A stretch of 64,000 nucleotides of DNA from Mactra quadrangularis. Its lineage: Eukaryota; Mollusca; Bivalvia; Venerida; Mactridae. The notes under the pieces were generated by a model. It searched no databases. It was not told where the DNA came from and saw nothing but the letters and a program-made list of their open reading frames with translations. Both the position numbers and the translations under genes were made by a program. Below, one piece after another: positions 21,781 through 33,507 of this stretch (position 1 is the first letter of the stretch; each line of letters begins with the position of its first letter). The stretch lies in assembly GCA_025267735.1 (NCBI GenBank), contig CM046297.1, positions 37,164,011-37,228,010 on the forward strand. The letters run 5' to 3'.

Positions 21781-21924
21781 GTCAGGCCTTTCCAGCTACT
21801 GTTGCAGTCCCTGAGAATTCGCCCAACCGACAGCCCCAATCGTCATTGGTACCTGTACTGGCTGTTAATCTAGATAGCCACTTTCTAAATGATGATAGAC
21901 AAGGGGCCTCAGCAACAATCCCTG
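21781..21924 (+). other. Candidate orphan exon, 144 bp, phase 1-1
   Basis: It has a good acceptor (CTTTCTGTGCCTCAG ending 21780) and a donor (CCTG/GTAGGTAA at 21925). One frame is open throughout and encodes about 47 residues (QAFPATVAVPENSPNRQPQS, then SLVPVLAVNLDSHFLNDDRQ and GASATIPG). The other two plus frames are closed. It is GC-richer than its flanks and its length is a multiple of three. Phase 1-1 does not match the phase-0 end of the KLF6/7 exon, so it may belong to an unrecognised gene, an old transposon, or be chance. Confidence 0.35.
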
Positions 21925-22049
21925 GTAGGTAAATTCAAACAATACAAAAAATCGATCTCTCACAGAGAGTACACACCATAAATTATAAATCAAATAGAGC
22001 AGAATTAAATGCAAAAAATACACTTCATGCAGGGAAAGAGGCTTAAATC

Positions 22050-22205
22050 ATAGGTGGATCTAGCAGGGGCAGTTAGGAGGTCCGGGCCCCATAAGAATTT
22101 CCAAAATGTATAGTTATGTAGTTTTTATTATCATTAGATAATTAGACCCCCCCCCCTGGAAAAATTTCGGAACCCCCCTTGAAAAAAATCCTGGATCTGC
22201 CCCTG
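22050..22205. mobile_element. hAT-like non-autonomous element L, copy 2 (internally deleted)
   Basis: The left end ATAGGTGGATCTAGCAGGGG and right end AAAAAATCCTGGATCTGCCC are imperfect inverted repeats. The interior keeps GTTATGTAGTTTTTATTATC and a C-run, but about 110 bp present in copy 1 is missing. The minus-strand ORF at 22114-22320 is an artefact. Confidence 0.65.
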
Positions 22206-23789
22206 TGAAGGGTCTTACTTTGTGCAATGTATATTTTATAACTTTCTTATATATAGAAAGGTCATTCAGTTTGCAGCACAGCTTAGTAAATTCTTGTGAT
22301 AGATTATTAAGGAGTCCCAAAGTATAGATTTTACATGCCGAGCATTCTTTCTAAAGAAATGAAATAGTTTAAAACTTTAAATACCCCAAACTATTTATTG
22401 TTCTTAATAATTTTAGCACAGTTTTGGTCCAAATAGTTTTAACCATGCATTATTATTTTGTTTCAATAATTTTAATTACATATTTTGCCCGACTTTGTTA
22501 ATCTTACAGGAATGTCATTGTCCTGTTGTTGTTTTTTTTCTTGTCAGACTTGCAAATTTCTATGTTTGAAAATCTAAAATTAAATTGAATGACTTGAAAA
22601 TATATAATTCTTTAATATATTTTTGAACAACAAAATGTATGAGACTTTAGTTTATTTTACCATTATTGGCAACTTTTTTGTAGTTTGTTAGCATTTGGGT
22701 TAGATTTTGCACTTTTGGGCATTATTTGACTCTTTTGGTTAGTTTAGCTGATTTTGGTTAGTCTGGTTTACCACAGCTTGAATTAGTTGTTGACTTCTTG
22801 TTGAAGGGTCTGCAAGTACTTGTAAAACAACTCCAGGAACGCTGGTTAGTTGAGCAAGTCAATGTTTATTAATTAAAACAAGATTAAGTGTTGTTTAAGT
22901 GTACAAAATAATTCATATTCAGAACTTGAATTGAGACAAATAAGGTTTAGGTATACTGGATGCACTCGTGCATAATGAAGTTATTGGACATATGATAACT
23001 GGAAAATATGCAATACAGATTAAATCTTTATCATTCTGTTTGAACTTTGAAAACTTTAATTCCAGATCAAATGTATTCAAATGAATTACTAATTGAAATG
23101 AAAACTGAAAGATATAATGTTTCAGTTATACTTCACACAAGTGGCAAAATCTCTCATTTTCGCCACCTCTGGGAAAGCAACAATTTCACTGTTTATTTCC
23201 TAAATGCCACATTAACTGTTAAACCAAAAACATAAACTTTGTGATGTTGCCATCATGATTTGTTGTTCAAAGGCATTTAAAAAAGTTAATTACTTTTATA
23301 GGTTTAAAATATAAACATCTTATTAATTAAAATACCAAAGTTTTATGAATGGAAAGGATGTTGGTGTTTTCTATAAAAGATAAAATAGTGTCTGTGAAGG
23401 TCATTTCAGGGGGTCAAGGTCACCTAAAGGTCAAATGAAACTGATTAACTTCATTGGAGTTTTATCCACCTTTTCTTTTGATTTTATCAACCTTTTTGTT
23501 AAATATTTGTGTTGCCTTTGTTTGTTAAAGGAAAAGTGTTTTCAAGATTTGTTTTTTGCCCCTGTTTTAATTTTTCCAACCTAACACTGAGAATGGTGTT
23601 CTGGTATGTCCGTTGATTTTGATAGTTCTCTTTTCGGCTTGCGTGAGTCAACTTGTTAAGGAATCTTGACTGACAGGCAGATTTTAGGGGCCCAGCTTTG
23701 AATGTTAAGAGCTCATCTTGGACTAAACCTAAAAAAACCCACCACCCTCTACGATTTTAACCTTGGTAGCTGATTTCAAAATGCTGATA

Positions 23790-23874
23790 CATTTCTCGAA
23801 GTGCTACTAAGTTTTCTGAAAGCACTGGCCACCTGGGCCCTTCAAATGATGTTTTCTCTCAACCATGTGGAACC
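23790..23874 (+). repeat. Long direct repeat flanking a SINE, left copy
   Basis: These 85 bp (CATTTCTCGAAGTGCTACTA to CAACCATGTGGAACC) are repeated at 24161-24245 with about six substitutions. The copies sit exactly at the two ends of the S1 SINE. Confidence 0.85.
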
Positions 23875-24160
23875 AGGGTCGATAGCCCAATTGGTAGCGC
23901 GCTGGGATTTGTAATCTTGTGCCCGAGGGGGTGCGGGTTCGAATCCTACCCGGGGAGGTTATACCCTTCCATGAAAATTAGACAATAATGTCAATTTTCC
24001 TCCATTGATTAGATAATATGGAGAAGTTTCCAGCCTTGTGGAAGGGTAGGTGAGTACTGGTTATAGACAATGGTCCAGGAAAGCTAGGTTAGGTGCGCTG
24101 GACGCCGTAAAATGACCTAAATTGTGTTGACACGGCATTAAATCCAGTGAAAAAAACCAA
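23875..24160 (+). mobile_element. SINE family S1, near full length, with long flanking duplication
   Basis: The head begins AGGGTCGATAGCCCAATTGG (A box) and continues to GGGTTCGAATCC (B box). Next come the S1 body (CCATGAAAATTAGACAATAA, GGAGAAGTTTCCAGCCTTGT, GGTGAGTACTGGTTATAGAC), the 3' motif GTTGACACGGCATTAAATCC and a short A-rich tail. The tRNA-like head has A and B boxes expected for RNA polymerase III. It is flanked by an 85-bp duplicated segment. Confidence 0.9.
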
Positions 24161-24245
24161 CATTTCTCGAATTGCTACTAAGTATTCTGAAAGCTCTGGC
24201 CACCTAGGCCCGTCAAATGATATTTTCTCTCAACCATGTGGAAAC
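24161..24245 (+). repeat. Long direct repeat flanking a SINE, right copy
   Basis: CATTTCTCGAATTGCTACTA to CAACCATGTGGAAACC, the partner of 23790-23874. Confidence 0.85.
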
Positions 24246-24519
24246 CCAAAGGGAAACTGTGTGTCAATAGGAAACTGGGAATTTGTATCCCTGCTATGAC
24301 TGTGCTCTGGTAGGATTTATAAACAAAGGAATGCATGTGATATATTTATTGTACTATGACATACAATGACAGTATGTATGAAAACAACTAAGGAAATCTA
24401 TTGTTTAATAAAACAATTCAATCATTTCCTGATATCAAATACAAAACCTTAAAATCATCAAGTGTTGACTGTGAATGCTTAAGTGCTGGCTTAAGTATGT
24501 ACAGTAAAACTCTGCAGCA

Positions 24520-24725
24520 TGTTCCGTTACCTTGAACATTCTGAAACATTCCGTAACGGAAGTGTTTGAACAACTCAACCCATAGACAACTCCAGCCGAG
24601 ACAACTCAATATCCTTCTAACAGATTGAGTTGTCAAAACTTTGAGTTGAGTATTACAAGGGTTGAGTTGTCTTCTGGTTGAGTTCTCCCGTACCCATAAG
24701 GTTAGCTAACAGTTGTTACTGAACA
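24520..24725. mobile_element. Foldback element family C, copy 1
   Basis: CCGTAACGGAAGTG, then CAACTCAACCC-type units facing GGGTTGAGTTGTCTTCTGGT units, gives an internal inverted repeat. The right end GTTACTGAACAC mirrors the family's left end. Matches 42927-43130 and 45588-45813. Confidence 0.75.
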
Positions 24726-25027
24726 CAGGGCTGATTATCTTACGTCTGACTCAACAAAAATACTCTGACTTGACAAAATCCTGTGACATAATGTGATCTT
24801 CTGACTCGATGAAATTAAAGTTTACATATTGATAATTGGTTGTCTGAACCCATTGTTTACTGGTTTCCATTGTGCAAATCGAAAACCCAAATTGATAATT
24901 GGTTGTGCAAAGGCATTGTTTACTGGCTTTACAAAGGTGACTTAGTAAATAGGATGAAGCAGAATATTAAGGCTTTGCATCCCGCCCTTTTTCCCTCCCT
25001 GCTCAGTTTTCTTCTATATGCAAAAAT

Positions 25028-25099
25028 CCTGGGCTTAATGCAAAATGGTCGTAACTCAATTTAAAAAAGTGATTTTTGACTGTTTTGGGCTAAGCCCAC
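25028..25099. mobile_element. Mini-hairpin repeat family G, copy 3 (diverged)
   Basis: CCTGGGCTTAATGCAAAATG and GGTCGTAACTCAAT match copy 2; the right arm GGGCTAAGCCCA closes the hairpin. Confidence 0.55.
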
Positions 25100-26485
25100 A
25101 AAATAGTTACTTTGAAACATCAACCTTCTTATGTGTTCTGCCCTTTTTCCTGCCTCCCTGCCCTTTTTAGAGTTCTAGAAAAATCACTAGGTGATATCAG
25201 TGTCAGATCCAGGGCAGAGAGAGTTGAGGTAGTTCTTTTTAAACTTGACAAAGAATTTTCATCAAATGGATGCAAAATATTCTAAATGAAATTCATGTAT
25301 TTCAATGATTTGTTGAGCGTCCAGTCATCAGATTTAACACCCCTTGTTCTGGAGAAAAGCAGTTTTAGCGCTGACCCCTTTTGAGAACAATTTCTAGCTC
25401 CCATTTCCTCCATACAAAGTTTTCCTCTAAGCTTATTATTCATAATGATGACTCAGCATATTCCATTTATTATATTTGTAGAAAAATATTTGAGTGAATT
25501 CTAAGAACATCTTCTTTCATCATTGTTGAATACTTTAGTAGCGGTAGAAATTTCTATGGAATCTTGATTTCCTCAGGAAACTAAGTCTGCGACATTCAGT
25601 TGGGTTGTTAAAATTAGACACAAGGAAAAATATAATTATATATCAAATCATTATTCGGAATTGTAGAGACAGGGTTTTGATACTTTTTCGGAGGAAGAAT
25701 TTTTTTTTTAAATATGGGAAATTTATACTCTGCAGAGAGTTAAGAATTTGTAGTATCTATGTTTTGTTTGTAGATTATATTATAAACTGGGAGTTATTTG
25801 GGAGAAATGCCAAAACAAGGTCATAATTGAGTCAAGGTTGAAATAGTTTTTTTCTCTTTCGGCTGTGTATTATTTTACCTGTTTTATTTATAATATTACT
25901 ATATTGTTTATGTAACCTACACTTTGACCTAGGCAGATATGGGGGAGGGGAATTTTGCTGGTTGGGTTCTGAGGGTCGTAAATCAAGGGATTTCCCCTAT
26001 TTCCTATTGTAGAAGGGAATCAACTTGCAAATTATTGAATCTGAGTTGAGTGGTTAAAAAATCTCATTTCATTGCAAATTAATTTGTCATACATGTTTAT
26101 AATTTTTATGTATGGTTGGAAAAATTGTTCAAGTAGTAAGTAGAGGCTACTGAGTTTTTGGGAGCCCTTTGACTCAGTGAAGCCCTTAATCTTTGGTGCC
26201 TAATTTGTCCATTAGTATGTCAACCCACTAAAAAGTGTTCTATCATCTGAGAGTCCGAGAGGTTACTTGGAACTTTAAATCTCTTTTTCTCTCTGTACTA
26301 TGTTTATTCTAAAGCAAATTAACATACTTATAAAAGTGCTTACTAAGCATTTTGTTCTGAATGTAAATCATCGTGTACTGTATTTTAGAAATTTCTGCGA
26401 GAATTTATTATTTTGCTATTTCTGCATTTACCAGTTGAGTCTCAAATGTTACATCTGAAAAAAATACCAGGAATACTGTCATTTG
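25100..26485. other. Intronic sequence without recognised feature
   Basis: Pyrimidine-rich tracts occur near 25140-25175 (CCTGCCTCCCTGCCC). The short plus ORF at 25605 has no recognisable domain. Confidence 0.35.
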
Positions 26486-26754
26486 TAGGTGCAGATCCAG
26501 GTTTTTTTCTACGGGGGTCCGAACTTTTCTAGGGGGGTCTGAACTTTCGAACAACATTATACATGTATACATTTGGCAGAAAAAAAGCAACATATTAATA
26601 ATAAAACTACATTACCATTAAATCTATGTTAAGCACCAAGAAAATTGCTTCATGCTTCTTAATAATGACTTACAGTCAAGAAATACACTTATGGACATGT
26701 ACATTTTCCTAATTCTAGGGGGGTCCTCCCCTGACCCCCCGCTGGAGCTGCCTA
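26486..26754 (-). mobile_element. hAT-like non-autonomous element L, copy 3
   Basis: The left end TAGGTGCAGATCCAGG and right end CTGGAGCTGCCTA are imperfect inverted repeats. On the minus strand the interior matches copy 1 (GCAATTTTCTTGGTGCTTAA; AACATTAATTTA-like). G-runs near 26513 and 26537 mirror the C-runs of copies 1 and 2. Confidence 0.65.
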
Positions 26755-27550
26755 TGACTTGCACTTAAGTTAAAAAGAAATCACCAACTTCAGTCTTCAC
26801 AAATGAGGACACCCTCTCACCCACAAAAATTTTGACCCCTCCAAATTTTAAGTTTATACTGCAAAACAGTTTTCCCTCCAAAATTTCTTGGTATTTTCCG
26901 ACATTTTATATGTATAATTATTAATTAATTCTCGTTAATTATTGCAACAATGAATTATTTATGGAAACAAAAAACATTAATTAGAATGCATGCTGCATGC
27001 TTCATTATAAACACATGTTTTAACTAGAGAATTATTAATATTATTATTGCAAATTTATTATTATGTTAAAGGGGCGGAGCTATGAATATTAACTACAGGA
27101 AGGGGGAGGGATATGATATTTTTTAAAGTTGGTTTTAGAATGAGAACAATTTGGTTGTATATTTGTCCGACATTTTGGTCAGTTTTATTATATATATCAA
27201 GTCAGGGCTCATATTTAACAAAAAATTGGACTTGCACATTTTTGCGAGTGGATTTTATTTCAACTTGCAAAATCCCTCTCAAAATTTTAGTTGCATACAT
27301 AGTTACAATTATTATATGCTATATAAAAACAAAATACAAATGTAGTATATATTTAGCTATGGATAGAACAAGGGCGTTATTCTGGACAGACCAAGAATAT
27401 TGAACATTTTTTCCATGTTAAATCTGTAATTCATACTATCGATCTATGTGGCCCTTTCTATGCTGATTTGAGTCTCATTAGTTTAAACAGTAATAATTTG
27501 CGTCGATTTCAACTCGCACAAATTTGCGACTGAGATTAAAAGTTAGATTT

Positions 27551-27710
27551 TCAAAATTTCAAAATTTTCAAAATCCACTCACAGTTTGTGAGAATGCGAG
27601 CTCAAAATTTCAAAATTTTCAAAATCCACTCACAGTTTGTGAGAATGCGAGCTCAAAATTTCAAAATTTTCAAAATCCACTCACATTTTGTGAGAATGCG
27701 AGCTCAAATT
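27551..27710 (+). repeat. 51-bp tandem repeat, about 3.1 copies
   Basis: Units start at 27551, 27602, 27653 and 27704 (TCAAAATTTCAAAATTTTCA, then CACTCACAGTTTGTGAGAAT and GCGAGC). Units are almost identical. The period is divisible by three, so all frames read through, and this alone explains the ORFs on both strands here. Confidence 0.95.
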
Positions 27711-30400
27711 CGAACCCTGTATCAAGTACAGTTTTCTTCTGGAACCAAGTGTAAATCAAGCAACAATAAGATCGCAGCTGTATTGGTAATGCTATACTGA
27801 ATGCATGACAAGATGCAGAAAATGTCAGGCAATGCGATAGTTTCTGAATGACTTGCAGAAAGCTCCAAGAAAATATCATTCATCATGCTTCAGAGAAATT
27901 TTTAGACGGCGAGAATAAAATCATAGGATTTCTGAGATAATTTGATACCCGTATAAAGTAAAAAACATCGCCGCTAGAATTTCAATGTCGGTCGACTTAC
28001 GTTAGTGTTCTGCGACGTTATTAAATTTCTGTTTGGAATTTTTTGCTAAATTTGATTTCTTTTTTGAAGAGTTCTTAAAGCACTTGGTTCACAGAAGATG
28101 TGGCAGGTGAAATGGTTTTTCTTACTGTGATTTTTTTTGTCGTAGTATTTTAGCTTTCTGCAGGAAATATAATATTCAACTGTGTGAATTCAATTTCCGG
28201 TATAAATTTCAACACTGATTTCCTTATAATGTGTCCATTAATTTAATAAGTTTCCATTATTAGATAATTTGAACTTTTTACTGAAATGTTCGCTCCGTCA
28301 AATATATCGGTACATAGATTTTTTTGCCATACAAAACATTGACAATATAGAAACTTGTTGTATAATTATGAATGTGCAGAATAGAATAACAACATGGCAA
28401 CTTGAGTTTTATCACCAATTTTAAAATCAACATTTCTGAGTTTATTTCCAATTTTAGGGGTAACAAGACTGGGACCTTTTTGGAGGGAAATTGTGACAAA
28501 AATGAAATTTTTAGAAAAGAAATTATGAATAAAAAAAATAGAAAAAAATTTAAGTGATGGGGAATTTTACTTATTGAAAGGGAAGAATTCTTACTCATTT
28601 GGGTCCAGGGAAAAAACCCAACAAATATTTGGCTGTAAATAAAGTAAACAGCCTGCAGTCAACGTTTTTGTTTTTGTCTATAAATTCCCATATTTGACTA
28701 CACAAGACTGTTGAGACATAAATGTCTAGTGCAGTTTTTACCATACCATTCAAACAAGGGTATAATTGAGGGATTCAATTTACACCGTCAATACTAAATC
28801 ACATGGGGTCTCTAATTTACGAGCTTTAAATTTGAAATCAAGATGGCTGCCCCCCATGAACCGCCTCTATAGACAATATTCGATACTTCCCTTTGGCAGA
28901 GGCGTAATTGACATAAAATTGCATGAGCGATAGATTTTTTGGTCAAATGCAGTGTAGAATTTCCCCACATACCTTTTGTGCATTATTTGTTGTCGTCGAG
29001 ATGTACCATGATGCACCTCTATCATTTACGAATCAATCTTAAATTTAGCAACAGTCTAGCATGACTCACGCCCGCTATCCAAATTGTTGCGAAAATTAAT
29101 TAACCTCGGATTAGACAGCAGACGGCGTAAACAATTCTGTTTTGAAAATGATAAGATTACAAAGTAGCGACAATTTTTCAAAGGGTAATGTGACTTTTGA
29201 CTGAATTTTAAATTCCTGTAAAAAATGACAAATAAACATGGACTTTTATGTTAAAAGGGGCGGACCCAGAATTTTTTTTAAATAGGGGTTGTTTCTGAAC
29301 AGATTTTTTCATGAGTAAAATGAAACTAAATCTTTTTGAAACCTCATTTTTGTTGTATTGTTTATAAAAAATTTGCTGAGACTAGTCACCCTGACTCCTC
29401 CCCCTTTTCCTCGAGCCCTTCCCATGAAAACCCACATGATTGGAATTTAATCGAATATATTCATATGATAAGCAGACGACATTAATGAGAATATAAATTT
29501 CAGAAGCAGACAGACCACCTACCAGTCTTCGCCACATTATTGTATGACCATATACGATGACGCATTGAATTGTGGGACAACAAAATTTTGTTTCCTTACA
29601 AAACTTCTTGGCGGCATTTCAAATATTTATGTACAATGAACATAGAAAGATTGCCTTAAACATGCCACTATGTTTTTGTTGTTTATTTGTTGCTTTTTTC
29701 AAAATACATTCTTTAGTGATAATTTTAATTCAACTTGGTTTCAAACCTAATGAGAAATTATTCATAACTTAATTTTATTCAAGTAATTCATGATGAAACA
29801 TAATTTATTTGTTTGGCAGATTTAAAAATCTTTTATTTTTTGAATGGCGCGACATCACAAAGCATCCATGATGCGTCTATGATGCATTGCCTTGACTCAT
29901 TGTTCACGCAGCTGCAAAGCTAAGCAAACAAAGCATACGGCAAAATATGCATCCAAACTTACAGCAGACAATTTATAACTCTCTTTTGAAGAGTTGAGTC
30001 AACAACGAGACTTAAGTATGAATATTATCCCTGCTAAGAAGTTAATTCATACCCACTCAACAAATAAGGAATTAAAATAATGAAAACACCATTAGCTTAT
30101 CAAGTCAACAACTGAATTGCCGAGCGTATGGCAGAATACACGAGAGTGACACGCAGGGGTACAGGTGCATCGTTTAAATGGAAGATAATGAAGTTTAACA
30201 TAACATTAAAGTGCTGCATGAAATCTTCACGGCTTTAAACATCTAAACAATACAGACTCCGGTATATAAACATTGCACGACCAAGATTACGTTGCTATGG
30301 CAATGTCCTATCAAATTATGTTTGAAGTTGTACCTTGTTTATATACAATGAAGCGTGAATCATTCTTTTCTTGAAATATATAATATGGGTGACACATAAA
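27711..30400. other. Intronic sequence without recognised gene
   Basis: No splice-supported exon. A GC-richer patch at about 28830-29130 contains CAAGATGGCTGCC (a YY1-like motif at 28840). Minus-strand ORF 28278-28598 is low-complexity (F, L, S, K runs). ORF 29572-29772 shows nothing recognisable. Confidence 0.4.
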
Positions 30401-30563
30401 CAGTCTACGAAATTAGGAAATGAAAGTGGTTGCCTGAACAGGTCAGTTAAGCAACAAGCACAATCTCTTGTTTGGATGATTTGGTTGCCCAAAGAAATTT
30501 TGGTTGCTTAAACTAAAAAGTGGTTGTCCGGGGCAACCGGACAGCCATTAATTTTGTAGACTG
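30401..30563. mobile_element. MITE family B, copy 2
   Basis: CAGTCTACGAAATTAGG at the left and TTAATTTTGTAGACTG at the right. The interior carries the GGTTGCC/GGCAACC motifs typical of the family. Flanks CACATAAA and CACGTAAG may be a decayed 8-bp duplication. Confidence 0.85.
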
Positions 30564-30628
30564 CACGTAAGTGCATCGGACTTGGCTGTATCATATCTCT
30601 TCTAAAACTTTCTAGAAAATTCCTGCTT

Positions 30629-30921
30629 GTTGGGTTCAACACAGCAACAACACATTGTATATGTCATATAACGGCAGTCATTCAACCTACTCACTCCTCC
30701 TGGAAAGGCTAAATCTCTGGATTTTGCTATTAACTAAGTGCATACTTTCGTCAGTGACTGACAACTGCCCTTCATGATTAAAAGTCATTGGTAGGAGGAA
30801 GAATGGCTGTAGAAATAATTTCATGACCAAGCTCCCCGAAAATATGCCCCGCCTGGGAATGGAGCCAACGACCCCTTGATCAGTAGATTGCGTGCTACCA
30901 ACAGAGCTAGTCGGGCGGCTG
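30629..30921 (-). mobile_element. SINE family S2, minus strand
   Basis: On the minus strand it has a head with A box (TAGCTCTGTTGG) and a B-box region (GGTCGTTGGCTCCATTCCC). The S2 body follows (GCTTGGTCATGAAATTATTT, CATTCTTCCTCCTACCAATG, GGGCAGTTGTCAGTCACTGA) and the 3' end is TGTTGAACCCAAC. Confidence 0.88.
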
Positions 30922-31389
30922 AAAAAAACAACTTTAAAAGCATGTAAAATGTAAAAGACCAGCATACTGCAGTGTAGATTTTATCGATCACTAACTATAA
31001 CTTGTAACCATGTTTAATGTAATCATGGATGATTTATGATGTAGTTGCATGTTGCTTGATGATTCTAGATGTTTAATAATCAGCCATAACTTCCTCTACT
31101 TTCATTAATCTTCCTTTTTTGTCCATCATACTTCATGTTTCTGGGTTATATATAATTTTGTAGACCAGTCTAGGCTTTCTGCAATCCTAATGGTCAATTT
31201 TGAATTTGTATTTTGAATTAGCCAATAAGATTTAAGAGATTTTAGACTGGTACTCAAATTTAAGAATTTTAAATTTCCTGACCTATCAAAGTTCACTTAA
31301 TCTATGGTCATCCTCGGACAAACAACGCAGGACATTATTAAAGCAATTTCAACTTTATTGTCAATAAAACATTGTGATGTATTGGCATG

Positions 31390-31796
31390 CAATCTGATTG
31401 AAACCCGATTTTAAATATCTGCTTGCACACTCGCTTATTTTGGTTTTGGCTACTTCATTTAACAGGTCATCAAATCACTGACCTTTGCTTTTATAATATA
31501 CAAGACAAAATCATTGTGATTCGTTACTTGTTTACATTGTCTGTGTGACACAATTTGCGAAAAATTTGTCCAATCACAGCCTGTGAAACAGCGCCTTGTC
31601 AAATATTACCTCACAAATCTCGGTCTAAAAAAAAGAAACCCAACATCACAATGCTATTAATAGTGTTTTGTCTAGATGAAAGCTAAGCATTGATTGGTCG
31701 ACACAAAGGTCATCTTGATGTGACCCCCTGTGCTACGTCAGAAGAGCCTAGGCCCTATACAACGGCAATCTATAGGAAATCTGTTTATGGATATTA
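31390..31796 (+). mobile_element. Mutator-like non-autonomous element K, oldest copy
   Basis: Collinear with 35155-35556 and 41667-42044 (CAATCTGATTGAAACCCGAT; GTCCAATCACAGCCTGTGAA; TATTAATAGTGTTTTGTCTA). The right end (GTTTATGGATATT) is decayed and no target duplication is visible. Confidence 0.8.
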
Positions 31797-33062
31797 ATCA
31801 ACATACAGTTGACACTATTTTTCTTGTTGAAAAGTACATATAAACTTTCATGGTCTATTGTGGAATTTTTTTAATATTATGAATCGGGATGCATTAGAAA
31901 TTTTATTATCTTATCTGAACAGTAGCTTTCCATTACCATTATTGTCCCGTAAAATCTTTGCCATTCAACAATTCGCTCAATTAAAAACTCAATTTTCTAA
32001 AGGGGAAAAGGATTTAAAGAGTGTAAACATTGTTATGAATGGAAGATATATGTACCTATCTTTGTTAATGCCCCGATGAAAAGCTCTAGGTCGTGGTAAT
32101 CTTCTAAAAGAAGGTAGGAACAGTTTAAGTGGCACTTTAACGATGTACCTACTAATCGTCTATTTATTGTTTGTCTATTTTATTCACAGATTTTTGTTTA
32201 TAAATAGTATGAAAATAAAACCCCAATTGAAATGAATGGTTTTTATTGTTGTCCATATGAATGGACATATACTTCAAAGAGATTTGACAATACAGTTAAC
32301 AAAAAGACGTAGAAACTTAAAATGTTTGTAATGAGGGTCACAATGTTTGAATAAAGCTTTAACAAAATATTGTCCAATTGGTACCAAAGTAAATAATATT
32401 GTTGAACATTAAATCTGTCTTTTCGTTTAAAGAAAATTCTTTATTAAAATTATGCCATGGGACACTCAATTGTTGAAAACTAATAAGAGTTTAAACTGAT
32501 CGTCTTTCAAATATGAAAACATAATTATCACTAACCTTTTTCAAAATGGTCAAACTTTTTAACGACACTGTGTCAGACTGTACGACATTAGAGTTAGGCT
32601 ACATGTCACGTTAGCAGAGAGCAGATGTACATATATATATATGTATATGTATATTCTTGTGACATTGATTACAGAGAAGTCAAGGGCGAAGTTTCACTAA
32701 GGCTATTCACAAAAGGGTGTTTGCAGGCATGGGCTACTGTCTGTTTTTTACCCCAATCATTATTTTAATTATTACAATTTTAATTAGCAGCCCAAATGTA
32801 CACATAGGCGTGAGCTTATCAGAATTTTACTGATGATCTTGCTAAAAATTTTGTATGGTCATTTCTAAGAAACAATGTTTAATGAGGATTTTAGTTTTTA
32901 AGAAGCAGACACAATATCATAACCCTACGTAAGCATATCCTGAATCAGATTTATAAGATTGATTCCTTACAACATCTGCATAGACCCTCCCATGATAGCT
33001 TAACAATAATATTCGATAATTCTTTCTTGTATTAAAAATATTGAACTAAATGTTTATTTAGC
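31797..33062. other. Intronic sequence; one unexplained ORF
   Basis: The plus ORF at 31858-32079 (MWNFFNIMNRDALEILLSYL, ...) is unusually mixed in composition for this AT-rich background, but I recognise no domain and see no clear splice context. Nothing else is supported. Confidence 0.3.
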
Positions 33063-33220
33063 AGCCCGACCAGCTCAGTTGGTTGCACACAAGTCTACTG
33101 ATTGAGGGATCGTGTATTTGATTTCTTGGATGCAGCATTAAGTTTCTTGGAGTTTAGGTTTACAGACCACCATGATATGACCTGTACAATGTGTTGCTAC
33201 GGCATTAAACCCAAAAACTC
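33063..33220 (+). mobile_element. SINE family S2, internally deleted
   Basis: Head AGCCCGACCAGCTCAGTTGG and CACAAGTCTACTGATTGAGG, then an abrupt jump to the 3' end (ATGATATGACCTGTACAATG, GTTGCTACGGCATTAAACCC). The central CATGAAATT / GGGCAGTTGTCAG block is missing. Confidence 0.8.
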
Positions 33221-33458
33221 TTTGCCTGTGATTTTGTTTAATTAAGTTTAAGCTAAATGCATCATTATACTAAATGTTAATTGTGAATTCATGCATGATA
33301 ATGACAAAGTGTTTCATCGCGTGATTTTTACTTTACATGTCGACAAAACTTTGTGATTCATTAAAATAATCATGTGAACATTCTTCAGTCGTATAATTTT
33401 TTATGTTCACATTCTGTAACATTGTATGAGTAGCTTTAAGTGATTTGAGTTCTATACC

Positions 33459-33507
33459 TGTGATCCTTTTCACTAAAATCTTACAATAAAAACAGTCGTA
33501 AGTCAAA
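33459..33507 (+). mobile_element. MITE family A, end fragment
   Basis: CTGTGATCCTTTTCACTAAA and ATCTTACAATAAAAACAG, then TCGTAAGTCAAA, match the left end of family A with drift; the remainder is absent. Confidence 0.6.

Noticed and set aside
23047..23235. ORF with EMKTERY, considered as KLF exon 2 (family has a Cys-x-x-x-Glu-Arg-Tyr segment)
   Set aside because: The preceding conserved Cys is absent, no EP motif follows and no acceptor is in the right phase.
27524..27879. Three overlapping ORFs with a repeated 17-residue unit
   Set aside because: The 51-bp tandem repeat is divisible by three and keeps frames open on both strands.
28278..28598. 106-residue minus-strand ORF
   Set aside because: Low-complexity F/L/S/K composition expected from AT-rich DNA; no domain or splice context.
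30130..30238. Small ORF starting MAEYTRVTRR with a possible GTGCAT donor
   Set aside because: 35 codons with weak donor and no homology recognised; within chance expectation.
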